The notes: generated by a model not told the origin, from the sequence alone. Counted from the first letter of the stretch, positions 8,947 through 17,962 are shown. The stretch is 64,000 bases of DNA from Terriglobia bacterium (GCA_032252755.1 JAVUPY010000052.1:62001-126000), one strand, 5' to 3'. Program-made: numbers and translations.

Positions 8947-9954
8947 TTGTTCGACTTCATAAAGAACGGCATCTTTATCGCGATCATCGCGCACGGACTG
9001 ATCGGCATATCGCTCATCTGGGATAAGGTGCTGCTCAAGAACCCCGGAACCAAGAACCTGTTCAGCTATGTCTTCTGGCTGGGAGCGATTAGCGTCTTCG
9101 GCGTCCTGTTAGTTCCGTTCGGGTATAACTCACCTTCGTGGGCGGTGATCGGGATCGGGTTTGGAGCGGGAGTGGTTCACCTCATAGGCGTCTTTTTTTA
9201 TTATGCCGCGCTCAAACGAGGCGAAGCCTCCGAGTCTTTGGCAATCATGGGCGGGTTCTCGCCGGTTGCTACGGCCGGAATCTCGTATGTGATGCTGTCG
9301 CGGGTGATGGCCTCGGGCGAACTCATCGGATTCGCCCTGATGACATTCGGCGGATTCGTCATGTTCTTCTCAGAGAAACTTCCAATGAAAAGGCTACTTC
9401 CGCCAGTGCTGCTCGCTTCCGGACTCCTTGGATTGGTCAATGTGCTGGAGAAGGTAGTTTACGACCGAACGAACTTCGTCAGCGGATATGTATGGTTCAC
9501 GGTCGGAACTTTCGCCGCTGCTCTTGCGCTCCTCATCCGCCGGTCGTGGCGCGAACAGATATTTTCCGAGTCCAGCCAAGATAAGCCAAAGAACCGCTTC
9601 TGGTACTTCGTAAACCGGTTCCTTTCGGGTGTGGGATCTTTCCTGATTTTCTACGCGATTAGCCTGGCACATCCCGCGATTGTCGACGCAATCTCGGGAG
9701 TGCGATACGCGGTGATTTTCATCGGCGCTTACATGCTCACCAAAATGCGACCCAACTGGCTGAGGGAGAACTTTCGCGGCGGACAATTGGTGACGAAGCT
9801 AGTCGCTACGTGCCTTGTCGTGGCGGGCCTTGTGATGGTGGGACTCCGGGGGAGAGGAAATGGCGCAAGCAGCCAAACAGCAGGAGTAAGCACCGCTCAC
9901 AGCGATCGCATCCAACTGTCTGAAATCTCCAGAGTCGAACAAAAACGAAAGTAG
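8947..9954 (+). CDS. Full-length EamA/DMT-family transporter
   Basis: About 335 residues with roughly ten hydrophobic helices in two repeats, the full DMT architecture. The open frame extends back to a GTG at 8878, but that would overlap the previous gene by 60 bases and give a non-membrane N-terminus. The TTG at 8947 starts directly at a short charged N-terminus before the first helix and lies nine bases after the previous stop, so I prefer it. The conserved segment is YYAALKRGEASESLAIMGGFSPV. The last 30 residues are hydrophilic. It forms an operon with two half-size EamA genes. Substrate unknown. Confidence 0.75.
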   Translation: MFDFIKNGIFIAIIAHGLIGISLIWDKVLLKNPGTKNLFSYVFWLGAISVFGVLLVPFGYNSPSWAVIGIGFGAGVVHLIGVFFYYAALKRGEASESLAIMGGFSPVATAGISYVMLSRVMASGELIGFALMTFGGFVMFFSEKLPMKRLLPPVLLASGLLGLVNVLEKVVYDRTNFVSGYVWFTVGTFAAALALLIRRSWREQIFSESSQDKPKNRFWYFVNRFLSGVGSFLIFYAISLAHPAIVDAISGVRYAVIFIGAYMLTKMRPNWLRENFRGGQLVTKLVATCLVVAGLVMVGLRGRGNGASSQTAGVSTAHSDRIQLSEISRVEQKRK

Positions 9955-9965
9955 GGGGATCACCA

Positions 9966-10208
9966 ATGAAGTTCCTGCTTGGATTAGGGATTGGGGTTGC
10001 GCTTGGAACAGTTTTCGCACCAGCGTCCGGGGTGGAAACGCGCCGTTGGCTCAAGCAGCAAAGCCGTGAGATATCCAGACTACCGATACGGAAGGTGCGC
10101 GAGGCGTTCGAAAACACACGCGAGAAGGCTGGAGAGATGGGTGCGCGAGCCGGGCGTAAGGCCACCGAGTCAGCAATTGAGGCTGTCGAAAACAAGATCG
10201 TCGGCTAA
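9966..10208 (+). CDS. YtxH-like membrane-anchored helical protein
   Basis: This 80-residue protein has an N-terminal glycine/alanine-rich hydrophobic segment (LLGLGIGVALGTVFAPASG) followed by a basic helical tail with regular charged residues. The pattern, including the APxSGxETRRWL turn, is that of YtxH/gas-vesicle-like small proteins linked to envelope stress. GGGG lies seven bases before the ATG. It starts 11 bases after the transporter stop and is likely in the same operon. Its role is unknown. Confidence 0.7.
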   Translation: MKFLLGLGIGVALGTVFAPASGVETRRWLKQQSREISRLPIRKVREAFENTREKAGEMGARAGRKATESAIEAVENKIVG

Positions 10209-10271
10209 GGCGCGAGCGCCTGTACCGGAATACCAAGAACAGACGCAGGCACGGCCCGAGAACATCTTCCG

Positions 10272-11786
10272 TCAGTCCATACCGGCGCCTGTGTGGCAAT
10301 CGCTGCACGTCACTTGCGACAGATCGCCGATATCAACAGGGTGCTTAAATGGCTGAGATGGCGCGGTAGCCGTAACTGGCAATTGCGTTTCTGACTGTGC
10401 CAGTACGGAGTGGCAAGTATTGCAATCCTTCGGAATCACCTTGCCGTCTGCGCTGACGTGATCCCCATCGTGGCACCGGAAGCATCCAGGGAAGTAGTAA
10501 TGCCCGATATTGTTCGGGTGCGTGCGCCAATCGACCTTCATGTAAGGGAAGATCGTGGTGTTGTACACACGTTCAACTTCACTAATAGCCTGCTGCAGCA
10601 CCGGCGACGATGCGGAATACTGGGATGAATACTTCTGTGAATAGAAGTCCGTCAGCGATTTTGCGATGCCGGCGTCCGCCTGCTGATCGCTCTTGTAGGT
10701 TGCGGTCAGCGCGGCGACTGCCTGCTGCTTGATATAAGGCATCGAGGGATCGAGTCGATGTGCCAGAAGCGAGCTGTCGATCGATTGATCCGGCGGGGTA
10801 AAGATGTGCGACGGCCGGGTGTGGCAAGAGATGCAATCCACAAGGTGCTTCGTCCCGTTCTTCACCTGCTGCGGAGTTAAGGGCGAAGTCTTTGATTGGT
10901 AGATAGTAATGTGCCCCTGGCGGTCTTCGATCTGCACCCAGGGGATCACCTGTTGCTGCGGGTCCTTGGCAATGTACGTCACCTTGTTGCCGATGTTCAT
11001 GTGCCAGTGAATACCCGAGGGCATACCGGCGCTCGGTTCCGCTCCCCCGATGTTAATCAGCATCTGGATCTGACGCGGCGTGTTCTTCTCGTCATAGCCA
11101 AAATGCGTGAAAACCTTGAGTTGCGCGCCGTAAAAGCGGCGCGGCCAATGACACTGTTCGCAGGTTTGCTGAGCTGGACGAAGGTTTGCTACTGGCGTCG
11201 GTATCGGTCGCGGATACTTATCGAATGCGGCGGCATAGACCTGGTAGGCACCGGAGAGTTTCGATCGGACGTACCAGCCCGCGCCGGGACCGACATGGCA
11301 CTCAACGCAGGCGACGCGCGCGTGAGGAGACTGTAGGTACGTGGTGTACTCCGGTTTCATCACCGTGTGACAGGTCAATCCGCAGAATCGCACCGAATCC
11401 GAATATTGATATGCGCGATAGCTGCCGGCAGCGCTCAAGGCGACGAAGACGATTGCAAAGACGAAGAACGTGACGACGGATCGCCGTACCGCAGGCGAGT
11501 TCAGGTCTAATTGCGGGTAGGCCGAAACCTCGCCTGGGCGCAATCGGTGGCGCCGGCGGCGCTCCAATGCCATTCCGACCGGAATCAGCACCAGTCCGCT
11601 GATCATGATGGCCGGCCAAATCATGTAAGCGAATATCCCGACGTAAGGGCTCGGATGGAAGTAGTCTACGAACACCAGGAAGACGATGTTGATGGCAGCC
11701 AGCGACGCAATACAGATTCCAACGATTGTGATGGCGTTCCGGATAAGACTTGGCTCTCGCCCGGAGTTATTCGTTTCTTCGCTCAA
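10272..11786 (-). CDS. Heptaheme NapC/NirT-type inner-membrane cytochrome c
   Basis: This 504-residue protein has three hydrophobic segments (about 19-42, 51-75 and 103-123) followed by a periplasmic multiheme part. Heme motifs lie at residues 135 (CGLTCH, a CX3CH form), 160 (CVECH), 209 (CEQCH), 318 (CISCH), 435 (CFRCH), 455 (CNTCH) and 494 (CSDCH). That makes six CXXCH motifs plus one CX3CH. NapC/NirT-family proteins take electrons from menaquinol and pass them to periplasmic cytochromes. The seven-heme size recalls ImcH of Geobacter (established family knowledge, not tested here). It is the last gene of the mtrA-mtrB operon, starting 20 bases after the barrel gene. Likely role: quinol oxidase of an extracellular electron-transfer chain. 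Confidence 0.88.
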   Translation of the reverse strand: MSEETNNSGREPSLIRNAITIVGICIASLAAINIVFLVFVDYFHPSPYVGIFAYMIWPAIMISGLVLIPVGMALERRRRHRLRPGEVSAYPQLDLNSPAVRRSVVTFFVFAIVFVALSAAGSYRAYQYSDSVRFCGLTCHTVMKPEYTTYLQSPHARVACVECHVGPGAGWYVRSKLSGAYQVYAAAFDKYPRPIPTPVANLRPAQQTCEQCHWPRRFYGAQLKVFTHFGYDEKNTPRQIQMLINIGGAEPSAGMPSGIHWHMNIGNKVTYIAKDPQQQVIPWVQIEDRQGHITIYQSKTSPLTPQQVKNGTKHLVDCISCHTRPSHIFTPPDQSIDSSLLAHRLDPSMPYIKQQAVAALTATYKSDQQADAGIAKSLTDFYSQKYSSQYSASSPVLQQAISEVERVYNTTIFPYMKVDWRTHPNNIGHYYFPGCFRCHDGDHVSADGKVIPKDCNTCHSVLAQSETQLPVTATAPSQPFKHPVDIGDLSQVTCSDCHTGAGMD

Positions 11787-11806
11787 TGTGTGCGGCCTCA
11801 GTCAGT

Positions 11807-14014
11807 CTAGAATGCATACCTCGCGGACAAGAACGTGCGGTTATCGTGGAAATACCTTGGCAAAGTCGGTCCTACGAATGAGTTCTCATTGTATTGATCG
11901 TAATGCCAGTAGGCATTCAGACTTACGTTCTTGGTGACATCATAGCTGACCGAGCCGTTTGGCTGGTGATAAGTGAATGCCAGCGTTCCCAGCGGTTGCA
12001 GCGGATTCAGGATCGTCGTTCCACCATCGTTCGTTTTAACCAGTCCATAGCCGAGGCTAAGCCTGACCCGCTTCATTGGGTTCGTAATTACGCTGGCGTT
12101 GAAGTAATGCGTGTTGTCCGCGTACTTCGAGTAGATCCAGTTTGGATTGGGGTTGTCAGAAACGGCGGTCGGGTCGTAGGTCGGGCATCCCAGCGCAACT
12201 GTTCCCGGCGCGAGATACGTCCCGTTGTAACAGATGTAGGCGCTCTGCAGCGAGTCCGTATAGTTGTAGGAGAGGTCGAGGTTAAACTTCGCGCTTGGCA
12301 GCAACATCACTTCAAAACCAGCATTGCGGTAATGTTGCTTATATTCCGTGTCTGCCTCCCCGTTCCGCGATTCCCAGAAGTTCACCGATCCCGTCAGGGT
12401 GGCCGTCCGCGCGGCCTTGTAGGTTACACGCACGCGATAATTCTGCTGCTGTCGCGGGCTGATTCGCGTATAGAAGTTGTCCGCGGTAGTGAGCTCCACA
12501 TCGGCGTTCGCCCGTAATTTTTCCGTCGGACGGAACCACACGCCAATGAGGCCAGTACTGTCATTCACGTCTATCGAGTCGCCCTCAAATCCTTCAAAAG
12601 GTGCTTCGGGATCCACAGTTTCGGGTTCGGACTTGAAGAGGTGCCGGTGGTAGAACCTGTATCCGATATGACCGCCTATGTGTTTCGACGGCGCATAGTC
12701 GAACTGTATCTGGTTGTAATAGGACTTCATCCCCATGAAGTTCAGGATGAAGTCGCTGGTGACGGTCGTCGGACCGAGACCGCTCAACAGTGTCGCCGGA
12801 GGAATGGCTGCGGTAGCGGTCGAGGTCGAATTCCACTGTCCTGGAATTCGGAAATTGTAGAGCCGGAAAGTATCATTCAGATTGAGGGAGTCGGTAAGCT
12901 TATAGGTGGCGCTCAACTCGGCCATCGTGGATATACGCCGTATGGAGGCTGGACCACTGAACGTGAACTGTCGTTCGCTGGTTCGAGTCACCAGACCGTC
13001 GAAGAATTCGTTGTAAGGCGAATCGCTATTTCCGGAGCTGTAGCTTGCACTTGCCACAATGTTGAGGCGTCGGAAGTAATTTGAGATGACGTTTACGCGC
13101 TCCGTGGGAGTTGTCGTGCGTACGCGTTGTGTGCGGGTGTAGGCGAAGTATCCGTTGCAGGAAGGATTGACGGTCGTGCCGATGAATGGGGTGCTGCAGG
13201 GGGAGCCCGCCAAGGGGTTCCACGGCAGTCCGAGCTCGACCGGTGTTCCGTTCGGCAATAGATACGTCGTGAATGACGCGAGCGAGTAGTCAGTGTCGTT
13301 CTTGTCGGTCATGACGAACTGGTCGTAACTGATCGTCGTTGCGCGCAAGCCGCGATAGTCAAAGCCGATCCGATACTCGTTGCTCGTGAAATTCCAAGGC
13401 TGGTTCAGAAGGACATCGGTTCCCTCGTGGAAGGTCGAATACGTTGGCCCCTCGGCGCGATTGCGCGAAAATCCAAGCCGGATACGGAACTTCGATTGCG
13501 GCAGGATCGTCAGTCCGAAGTCATACATCCTGCGGGTCGTGAACATCGAGTGCGGCGAAAAATCGACCGGGATGCTGGGTGTTGCGGTGGGCGTGTTCAG
13601 CGGATTCGCGAAGAGATTGTAATCGAAGTAGTTCTTGTCGCGTCGGAACAGAGCGGTGAAATCGTACTTCCCGTACTTCGACATGCGAGCTCGCGCCACG
13701 TTCTCCGGATCGCCGCCCCAGCCAAAGCTACTGACCGATAGATCGTCGAACAACGCACCAGTGTGCTCCGGCGAGATCATAGTCAAGCTTTGGTCGAGGA
13801 TTCGGGGACCCTGATGCTCGTTCAGGAAGGTGTTATACATTTGGCTGCTGCCAGTCACATCGGTGAAGCGGTAGCCCAGTTCGATGCTCTGCTGCACCTG
13901 GTACCCGCCGAATTGACCAGCATCGTCACCGGAGGCCGAACTCTGGGACTGCGCAACTGCCGCAGCCGAGAGGGAGATCGCTAGAATTCCGCACGATAAA
14001 AACTTCCAACGCAT
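11807..14014 (-). CDS. mtrB: MtrB/PioB-type outer-membrane beta-barrel protein
   Basis: This 735-residue protein has a signal peptide ending near AVAQS. A long series of alternating beta-strand segments (RIRLGFSRNRAEG, GHIGYRFYHRHLF and others) follows. The C-terminus is ...FLSARYAF, with the final phenylalanine typical of BAM-inserted barrels. MtrB/PioB proteins form the sheath through which a decaheme MtrA-type cytochrome crosses the outer membrane. The upstream neighbour is exactly such a cytochrome. The N-terminal CXXC found in some Shewanella MtrB proteins is absent from the mature N-terminus. A GGAGG lies six bases from the ATG at 14014. The family call rests on length, strand pattern and context. 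Confidence 0.85.
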   Translation of the reverse strand: MRWKFLSCGILAISLSAAAVAQSQSSASGDDAGQFGGYQVQQSIELGYRFTDVTGSSQMYNTFLNEHQGPRILDQSLTMISPEHTGALFDDLSVSSFGWGGDPENVARARMSKYGKYDFTALFRRDKNYFDYNLFANPLNTPTATPSIPVDFSPHSMFTTRRMYDFGLTILPQSKFRIRLGFSRNRAEGPTYSTFHEGTDVLLNQPWNFTSNEYRIGFDYRGLRATTISYDQFVMTDKNDTDYSLASFTTYLLPNGTPVELGLPWNPLAGSPCSTPFIGTTVNPSCNGYFAYTRTQRVRTTTPTERVNVISNYFRRLNIVASASYSSGNSDSPYNEFFDGLVTRTSERQFTFSGPASIRRISTMAELSATYKLTDSLNLNDTFRLYNFRIPGQWNSTSTATAAIPPATLLSGLGPTTVTSDFILNFMGMKSYYNQIQFDYAPSKHIGGHIGYRFYHRHLFKSEPETVDPEAPFEGFEGDSIDVNDSTGLIGVWFRPTEKLRANADVELTTADNFYTRISPRQQQNYRVRVTYKAARTATLTGSVNFWESRNGEADTEYKQHYRNAGFEVMLLPSAKFNLDLSYNYTDSLQSAYICYNGTYLAPGTVALGCPTYDPTAVSDNPNPNWIYSKYADNTHYFNASVITNPMKRVRLSLGYGLVKTNDGGTTILNPLQPLGTLAFTYHQPNGSVSYDVTKNVSLNAYWHYDQYNENSFVGPTLPRYFHDNRTFLSARYAF

Positions 14015-14044
14015 GCATCGCCTCCAACAGTAACCCTGTATAAC

Positions 14045-15013
14045 TCAGGGCTTGAAGAACACTTCACTGAAGTTGGACCCATGAATGAACGCGTGGCACA
14101 TGGTGCACGCCTGATATTTCATCGTTTGGTTGTGCGCTGGGCCGATTGGAGGCTGCGAGGGAACGTTGCTCATGGCGAGCGTGTGGCACTGGAGGCACAG
14201 CATATTGACCTGCGCCACGCGCAACATTCGCGGATTCGTTGATCCGTGCGGCATGTGGCAGCTCGTGCATCCTTCCGTCTTCACCGGCAGGTGCTCATAG
14301 ACAAACGGGCCGCGAACGTCGGTATGACACTTGACGCAAACCTGGTCCCCGGTTGAACTGGTTCGCAACTGTTTCGGAATAACGCTTCCGTGCGGGTTAT
14401 GACAATCACTGCATTCGAGCAGGCCCGCTTTGATGCGGTGGCGAAATGGCCGACTGAACTCGGCGATCTGCTGCGTGTGGCATCCGAAACACAGGTCGGG
14501 CTGCTGTTGCTTCAGCAAGCTTCGCTCGATCTTCGCCTGGTGCGGCGAGTGGCACGTGATGCACCCCACACCATTCGTGAAATGGACAGAGCGCAGGAAA
14601 TTCGACTGCTCCATTGCGCCTTCATGGCACGTCAGGCAGATCTTGCTTGCATCCTGGGTGCTGAGCCGCTTGAAACTGATGATTTTCGAGACGTCGCCGC
14701 CGCCCTCCACGTGCGCCGAGCCAGGACCGTGGCAATCCTCGCAGCCATGCTTTCCATTCTTGATCAGGGCATAATGCGGGGTGCCTTCGAAGTGCTTGGT
14801 ATAGATATCCTCGTGGCAGGTCTTGCAAGTATCGGCGCCCACATAATGCGCATTCGGTGCGGGACTCAGAGCCAGCACGGCATTCTGCGGTGGCGACGGC
14901 TTGGGCGCTTGCGAGAGACTATTAGAAGACGCGACGAGAAAGAAGATTACGACACTCGCCAAGATGGGAATTCTTCCGTATCTGCTAAATCGGGGCCCAC
15001 GATGCTCTCTCAT
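14045..15013 (-). CDS. mtrA: Decaheme c-type cytochrome, MtrA/DmsE family
   Basis: This 322-residue protein has an N-terminal hydrophobic signal (residues 14-34) and ten CXXCH motifs, at residues 63, 91, 126, 151, 175, 201, 226, 249, 273 and 303. Ten hemes in about 320 residues is the MtrA/PioA/DmsE size class. These proteins form a heme wire threaded through an MtrB-type barrel and carry electrons between the periplasm and the cell exterior. AGGAG lies eight bases before the ATG. The gene leads the operon mtrA-mtrB-heptaheme cytochrome. No outer-surface MtrC-type cytochrome gene lies in the window, so the layout is closer to a PioAB conduit. Direction of electron flow cannot be read from sequence. 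Confidence 0.93.
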   Translation of the reverse strand: MREHRGPRFSRYGRIPILASVVIFFLVASSNSLSQAPKPSPPQNAVLALSPAPNAHYVGADTCKTCHEDIYTKHFEGTPHYALIKNGKHGCEDCHGPGSAHVEGGGDVSKIISFKRLSTQDASKICLTCHEGAMEQSNFLRSVHFTNGVGCITCHSPHQAKIERSLLKQQQPDLCFGCHTQQIAEFSRPFRHRIKAGLLECSDCHNPHGSVIPKQLRTSSTGDQVCVKCHTDVRGPFVYEHLPVKTEGCTSCHMPHGSTNPRMLRVAQVNMLCLQCHTLAMSNVPSQPPIGPAHNQTMKYQACTMCHAFIHGSNFSEVFFKP

Positions 15014-15241
15014 CGGCGAGTCTCCTGTCAGTGAGAGTGGTTCTGTGGTTAGCCGCTACTTCAAGGATAGACTACTTCTCTGATCCCGGGACATAGATGC
15101 CGCGACACTTGGGACGGTTGCGCATTTTGTCGTTCCATTCAATTTTTTCATTTACAACAAATGTCCCTTTAGCTTACCCCACCTTGCGTGTAAACGCCCC
15201 AGGCTTTAAGAATGAATATATATCTTACGCCGGAGTCCCTG

Positions 15242-16327
15242 ATGTTGCGTTGGTTGTGCTTCGTCCTGGTATTTCTTTCTTTTTCATCACGTAGTTTTGG
15301 TGACCGGATTCTGCTCAGGAATGGCGATTCCCTTTCTGGAACAGTAATTGCATGGCAAGACGGTAATTTTGACATCAAGACTGCGTTGCTCGGAGATGTG
15401 AAAGCTCCCTGGAGCGCTATCGCCTCCATTGAGGCAGAGAGTCCCCTCTATATTGTCCTCAAGGATCACTCATATCAGTGCGCCCGGATAACGGTCGAGG
15501 ACAATGGGGTTCACCTTACTGGCCCTGATTGCGACGATCAGTTCATCGAAAAGACCGCGATTCGATCCATTCGGTCGGAGGCCACGGAGCGCGAAGAGGA
15601 GCACCTGGAGCATGCAGACATCCTGCAGCTCTGGAACACCGCTTTTGACCTGGGCGTGAGCGAAGCGAGCAGCAACGCCAGCAGCACCAACGTGAATGTC
15701 GGTATGAATGCAGCTCGGGCAACCCCGACCGATAGAATCACCGTGAACGCGACGTCAATCTATTCTCAGACCACCGCTGCCAATAACCAGCAACTGGAAA
15801 CTACCGCCGTTCGTGCGGGCGCCCGCTATGCTCGGAACATCAGCCTCCGGTTATTCAGTTTTGGTTTCGCTGATTTCGAAACGGATGAGTTGCAACTGCT
15901 GGATCTACGTCGCGTTATGGGCTCAGGTCTTGGTTACCAGGTTACGAATTCGCCGCACGTACGCTTCGATGTGTTCTCGGGTGGGTCGTTCCTGCAGGAG
16001 TCATTTTCCGGACAGCCGCAGCGCACTGCCGGGGAACTCCTTTTCGGACAGGAACTTGCCTTCAAGCCAAAGAAGACCCAATTCGCGGAAACGTTCACCT
16101 TCTACCCGAATCTTACGGATCGGGGCGAATACCGGGCTTCGCTCGACTCATCCACGACCATAGCGTTAAACAAATGGCTGGGCTGGCATACGACCCTCAG
16201 CGAGATTTTCATTACCAACCCACCTCTCGCCACTCCCGGAAACACATTTCTCCTGACGACTGGATTGCAAGTGAAGATCGGGAAGGAACGCACGTTCAAA
16301 CCGAACGCTAAGGTAGAAGGATTTTAG
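15242..16327 (+). CDS. DUF481-like secreted/outer-membrane protein
   Basis: About 361 residues with a signal peptide (LCFVLVFLSFSSRSFG). A small N-terminal domain (DRILLRNGDSLSGTVIAW) recalls repeats that precede DUF481/YdiY barrels. The C-terminal two thirds show alternating strands, fitting an outer-membrane barrel. I place the start at the ATG at 15242, with a GGAG six bases upstream, rather than the ATG at 15212. It is divergent from the mtrA operon, sharing the 15014-15241 region. Family function is poorly known. The neighbourhood suggests an envelope role, possibly linked to the electron conduit. Confidence 0.7.
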   Translation: MLRWLCFVLVFLSFSSRSFGDRILLRNGDSLSGTVIAWQDGNFDIKTALLGDVKAPWSAIASIEAESPLYIVLKDHSYQCARITVEDNGVHLTGPDCDDQFIEKTAIRSIRSEATEREEEHLEHADILQLWNTAFDLGVSEASSNASSTNVNVGMNAARATPTDRITVNATSIYSQTTAANNQQLETTAVRAGARYARNISLRLFSFGFADFETDELQLLDLRRVMGSGLGYQVTNSPHVRFDVFSGGSFLQESFSGQPQRTAGELLFGQELAFKPKKTQFAETFTFYPNLTDRGEYRASLDSSTTIALNKWLGWHTTLSEIFITNPPLATPGNTFLLTTGLQVKIGKERTFKPNAKVEGF

Positions 16328-16359
16328 GGAAGGTACGGGAGTACCAAGGGGATCGCGAG

Positions 16360-16812
16360 TCAATCAGTAGCATTCTGATTAGGATTTTTCTTTGCCATAT
16401 AGATGCCATGCTTAGCATGGCACTCCGTGTTGGGATCGTCCGTCGCGACGCCTCTCAGAGTGTCGGTAGTTGCCTCAAAGAAGAGTCCTCCGTCAACACT
16501 CTCCGGTAATCCGATGAAGCGGGCCCTGCCGTGGGAATCTGTCGCGACTTGCAGGTCCAATTGACGCCCGCCGAGAAAACCGTAACTGACATGCACACGG
16601 ATCCGCGCATTGCTGACAGGCGCACCGTTTGGGCCGGTTGCCGTGAATTCGACGGTGCATGGGCCCGCGGCGCCGTCGACGGTCGGAACCGTATCCTGGG
16701 CGGAAGCGTTCGTTGACCCTCCGCAGACTATCAAGGCCGCGAAGATGGCGCCGAGGCGAATTATGTGCAGGGCTTTCGTTTTCAGAGCTCCTTCTAAATT
16801 GTATGGATGCAT
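16360..16812 (-). CDS. Secreted hypothetical protein with Ig/CNA-B-like fold
   Basis: This 150-residue protein has a hydrophobic signal segment (IIRLGAIFAALIVCGGS) ending near ASAQ. The mature region resembles carboxypeptidase-regulatory or Ig-like beta-sandwich domains (FTATGPNGAPVSNARIRVHV, TDSHGRARFIGLP). The start is uncertain: an AAGGAG lies inside the first dozen codons, so translation may begin after it at a rare start codon instead of the ATG at 16812. ECHAKHG near the C-terminus is not a heme motif because it lacks the second cysteine. Function unknown. Confidence 0.55.
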   Translation of the reverse strand: MHPYNLEGALKTKALHIIRLGAIFAALIVCGGSTNASAQDTVPTVDGAAGPCTVEFTATGPNGAPVSNARIRVHVSYGFLGGRQLDLQVATDSHGRARFIGLPESVDGGLFFEATTDTLRGVATDDPNTECHAKHGIYMAKKNPNQNATD

Positions 16813-16893
16813 GACAACCAGTTCACGTTACTCAACGGCACTTTGCGGACCATTATGGCAATCTGTTGCGTTCGTGACCCGCGAAATCTGCCA

Positions 16894-17712
16894 CTAAAGC
16901 TGGATTTCCATGCCTTCGCTGGCGGCGCGAACCTTTGGGTAGTGATCGCGCGCAGCCTTCACAATCGAATCGATACAGGCGTCATCATGGTCGGGATCAT
17001 GATGAAATAACACCAGTTCTTTCGCCCCACTCTCCATCACTATGTTTACCGCTTCGCGCCAGTGACTGTGTCCCCAGCCGCGCTTCTTGGCTTCGTACTG
17101 GTCGGGCAAGTACTGCGCGTCATAAATGAGAAGGTCGGCGCCTTCCGCGAGTTTGCGAACGCTCTTGTCAAAGACCGGGTGGCCCGGCTCATTGTCGGTG
17201 GCGTAAACCAGTACGCCCTCATCCGTCTCCAGGCGGAACCCGAGGCAGCCCTGCGGGTGATTCAACCAGCGCGATTGGATCACGCAATCGTCGAAGGCGA
17301 TGCGATCCTCTTCAATGTCATAAAAGTGGCGGTGCCCCGCCATCTCCGTCATATCTACCGGGAAATACGGGTCGGCCATCTGCTCTTCCAGTGCGCGCTG
17401 CAGGCCGCGCGTCCGACTGGACGAATGGAAGAAGAAGTAGTTTTCGGGCGAATCGTAAAGAGGAGAGAAGAACGGGATGCCCTGGATGTGGTCCCAGTGG
17501 AAATGCGAGATGAAGATATGGGCATAGAGCGGCTTGCCGGCGAACTCTTGGGTTAATTGCTTGCCAAGGTTCCGGAACCCCGTGCCGCAATCGAACACGT
17601 AGATGTGCCCGTTGACACGCACCTCGACACACGAGGTATTGCCACCGTACCGCATGTTCTCGAGCTGTGGGGTGGGCGTCGAACCGCGGACACCCCAGAA
17701 CTTCACATGCAT
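16894..17712 (-). CDS. MBL-fold metallo-hydrolase
   Basis: This 272-residue protein of the metallo-beta-lactamase fold has the metal motif HFHWDH near residue 90. Other ligand positions follow in the ATDNEPGHP and YDAQY segments, and a late histidine pair is LFHHDPDHDD. The N-terminus MHVKFWGVRGSTPTP is typical of a phosphodiesterase/RNase Z-like subgroup found widely in environmental bacteria. Cytoplasmic, with no signal peptide. The substrate is unknown; a cyclic-nucleotide or RNA phosphodiester is possible. It is transcribed away from trpE. Confidence 0.82.
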   Translation of the reverse strand: MHVKFWGVRGSTPTPQLENMRYGGNTSCVEVRVNGHIYVFDCGTGFRNLGKQLTQEFAGKPLYAHIFISHFHWDHIQGIPFFSPLYDSPENYFFFHSSSRTRGLQRALEEQMADPYFPVDMTEMAGHRHFYDIEEDRIAFDDCVIQSRWLNHPQGCLGFRLETDEGVLVYATDNEPGHPVFDKSVRKLAEGADLLIYDAQYLPDQYEAKKRGWGHSHWREAVNIVMESGAKELVLFHHDPDHDDACIDSIVKAARDHYPKVRAASEGMEIQL

Positions 17713-17897
17713 GCGTTACCCGCCAGAATAAGAGCTAGAGGTTGGCAAAGTATACGACATCCCTCGCCCAACCCGCTAATCATAAGGGTTTTACACGAGA
17801 CCACCTCAGTGCGCCATTGGTTAGAAGGGTTCCCGTGAAACGTGCGTGGATACGGCTGTTTTACTGAAAAGTTAAAGTTTCCGATGCCACCTCAATT

Positions 17898-17903
17898 TAT
17901 AAT
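17898..17903 (+). promoter_or_regulatory. Possible -10 box upstream of trpE
   Basis: A perfect TATAAT lies 60 bases upstream of the trpE ATG. The matching -35 region is weak: TTAAAG at 17872-17877 would give a 20-base spacing. This is a tentative sigma-70-type call. I saw no leader peptide with tandem Trp codons and no clear attenuator. Confidence 0.3.
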
Positions 17904-17962
17904 GAACCTTCCGAACCATTCTTCATGAAGACCCGCTGGTAAATCCTCGAAGCCGCCCCGCT

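Noticed and set aside
16360-16450. Possible heme motif (ECHAKHG) in the small secreted protein next to the cytochrome region
   Set aside because: Only one cysteine precedes the histidine, so no CXXCH motif exists.
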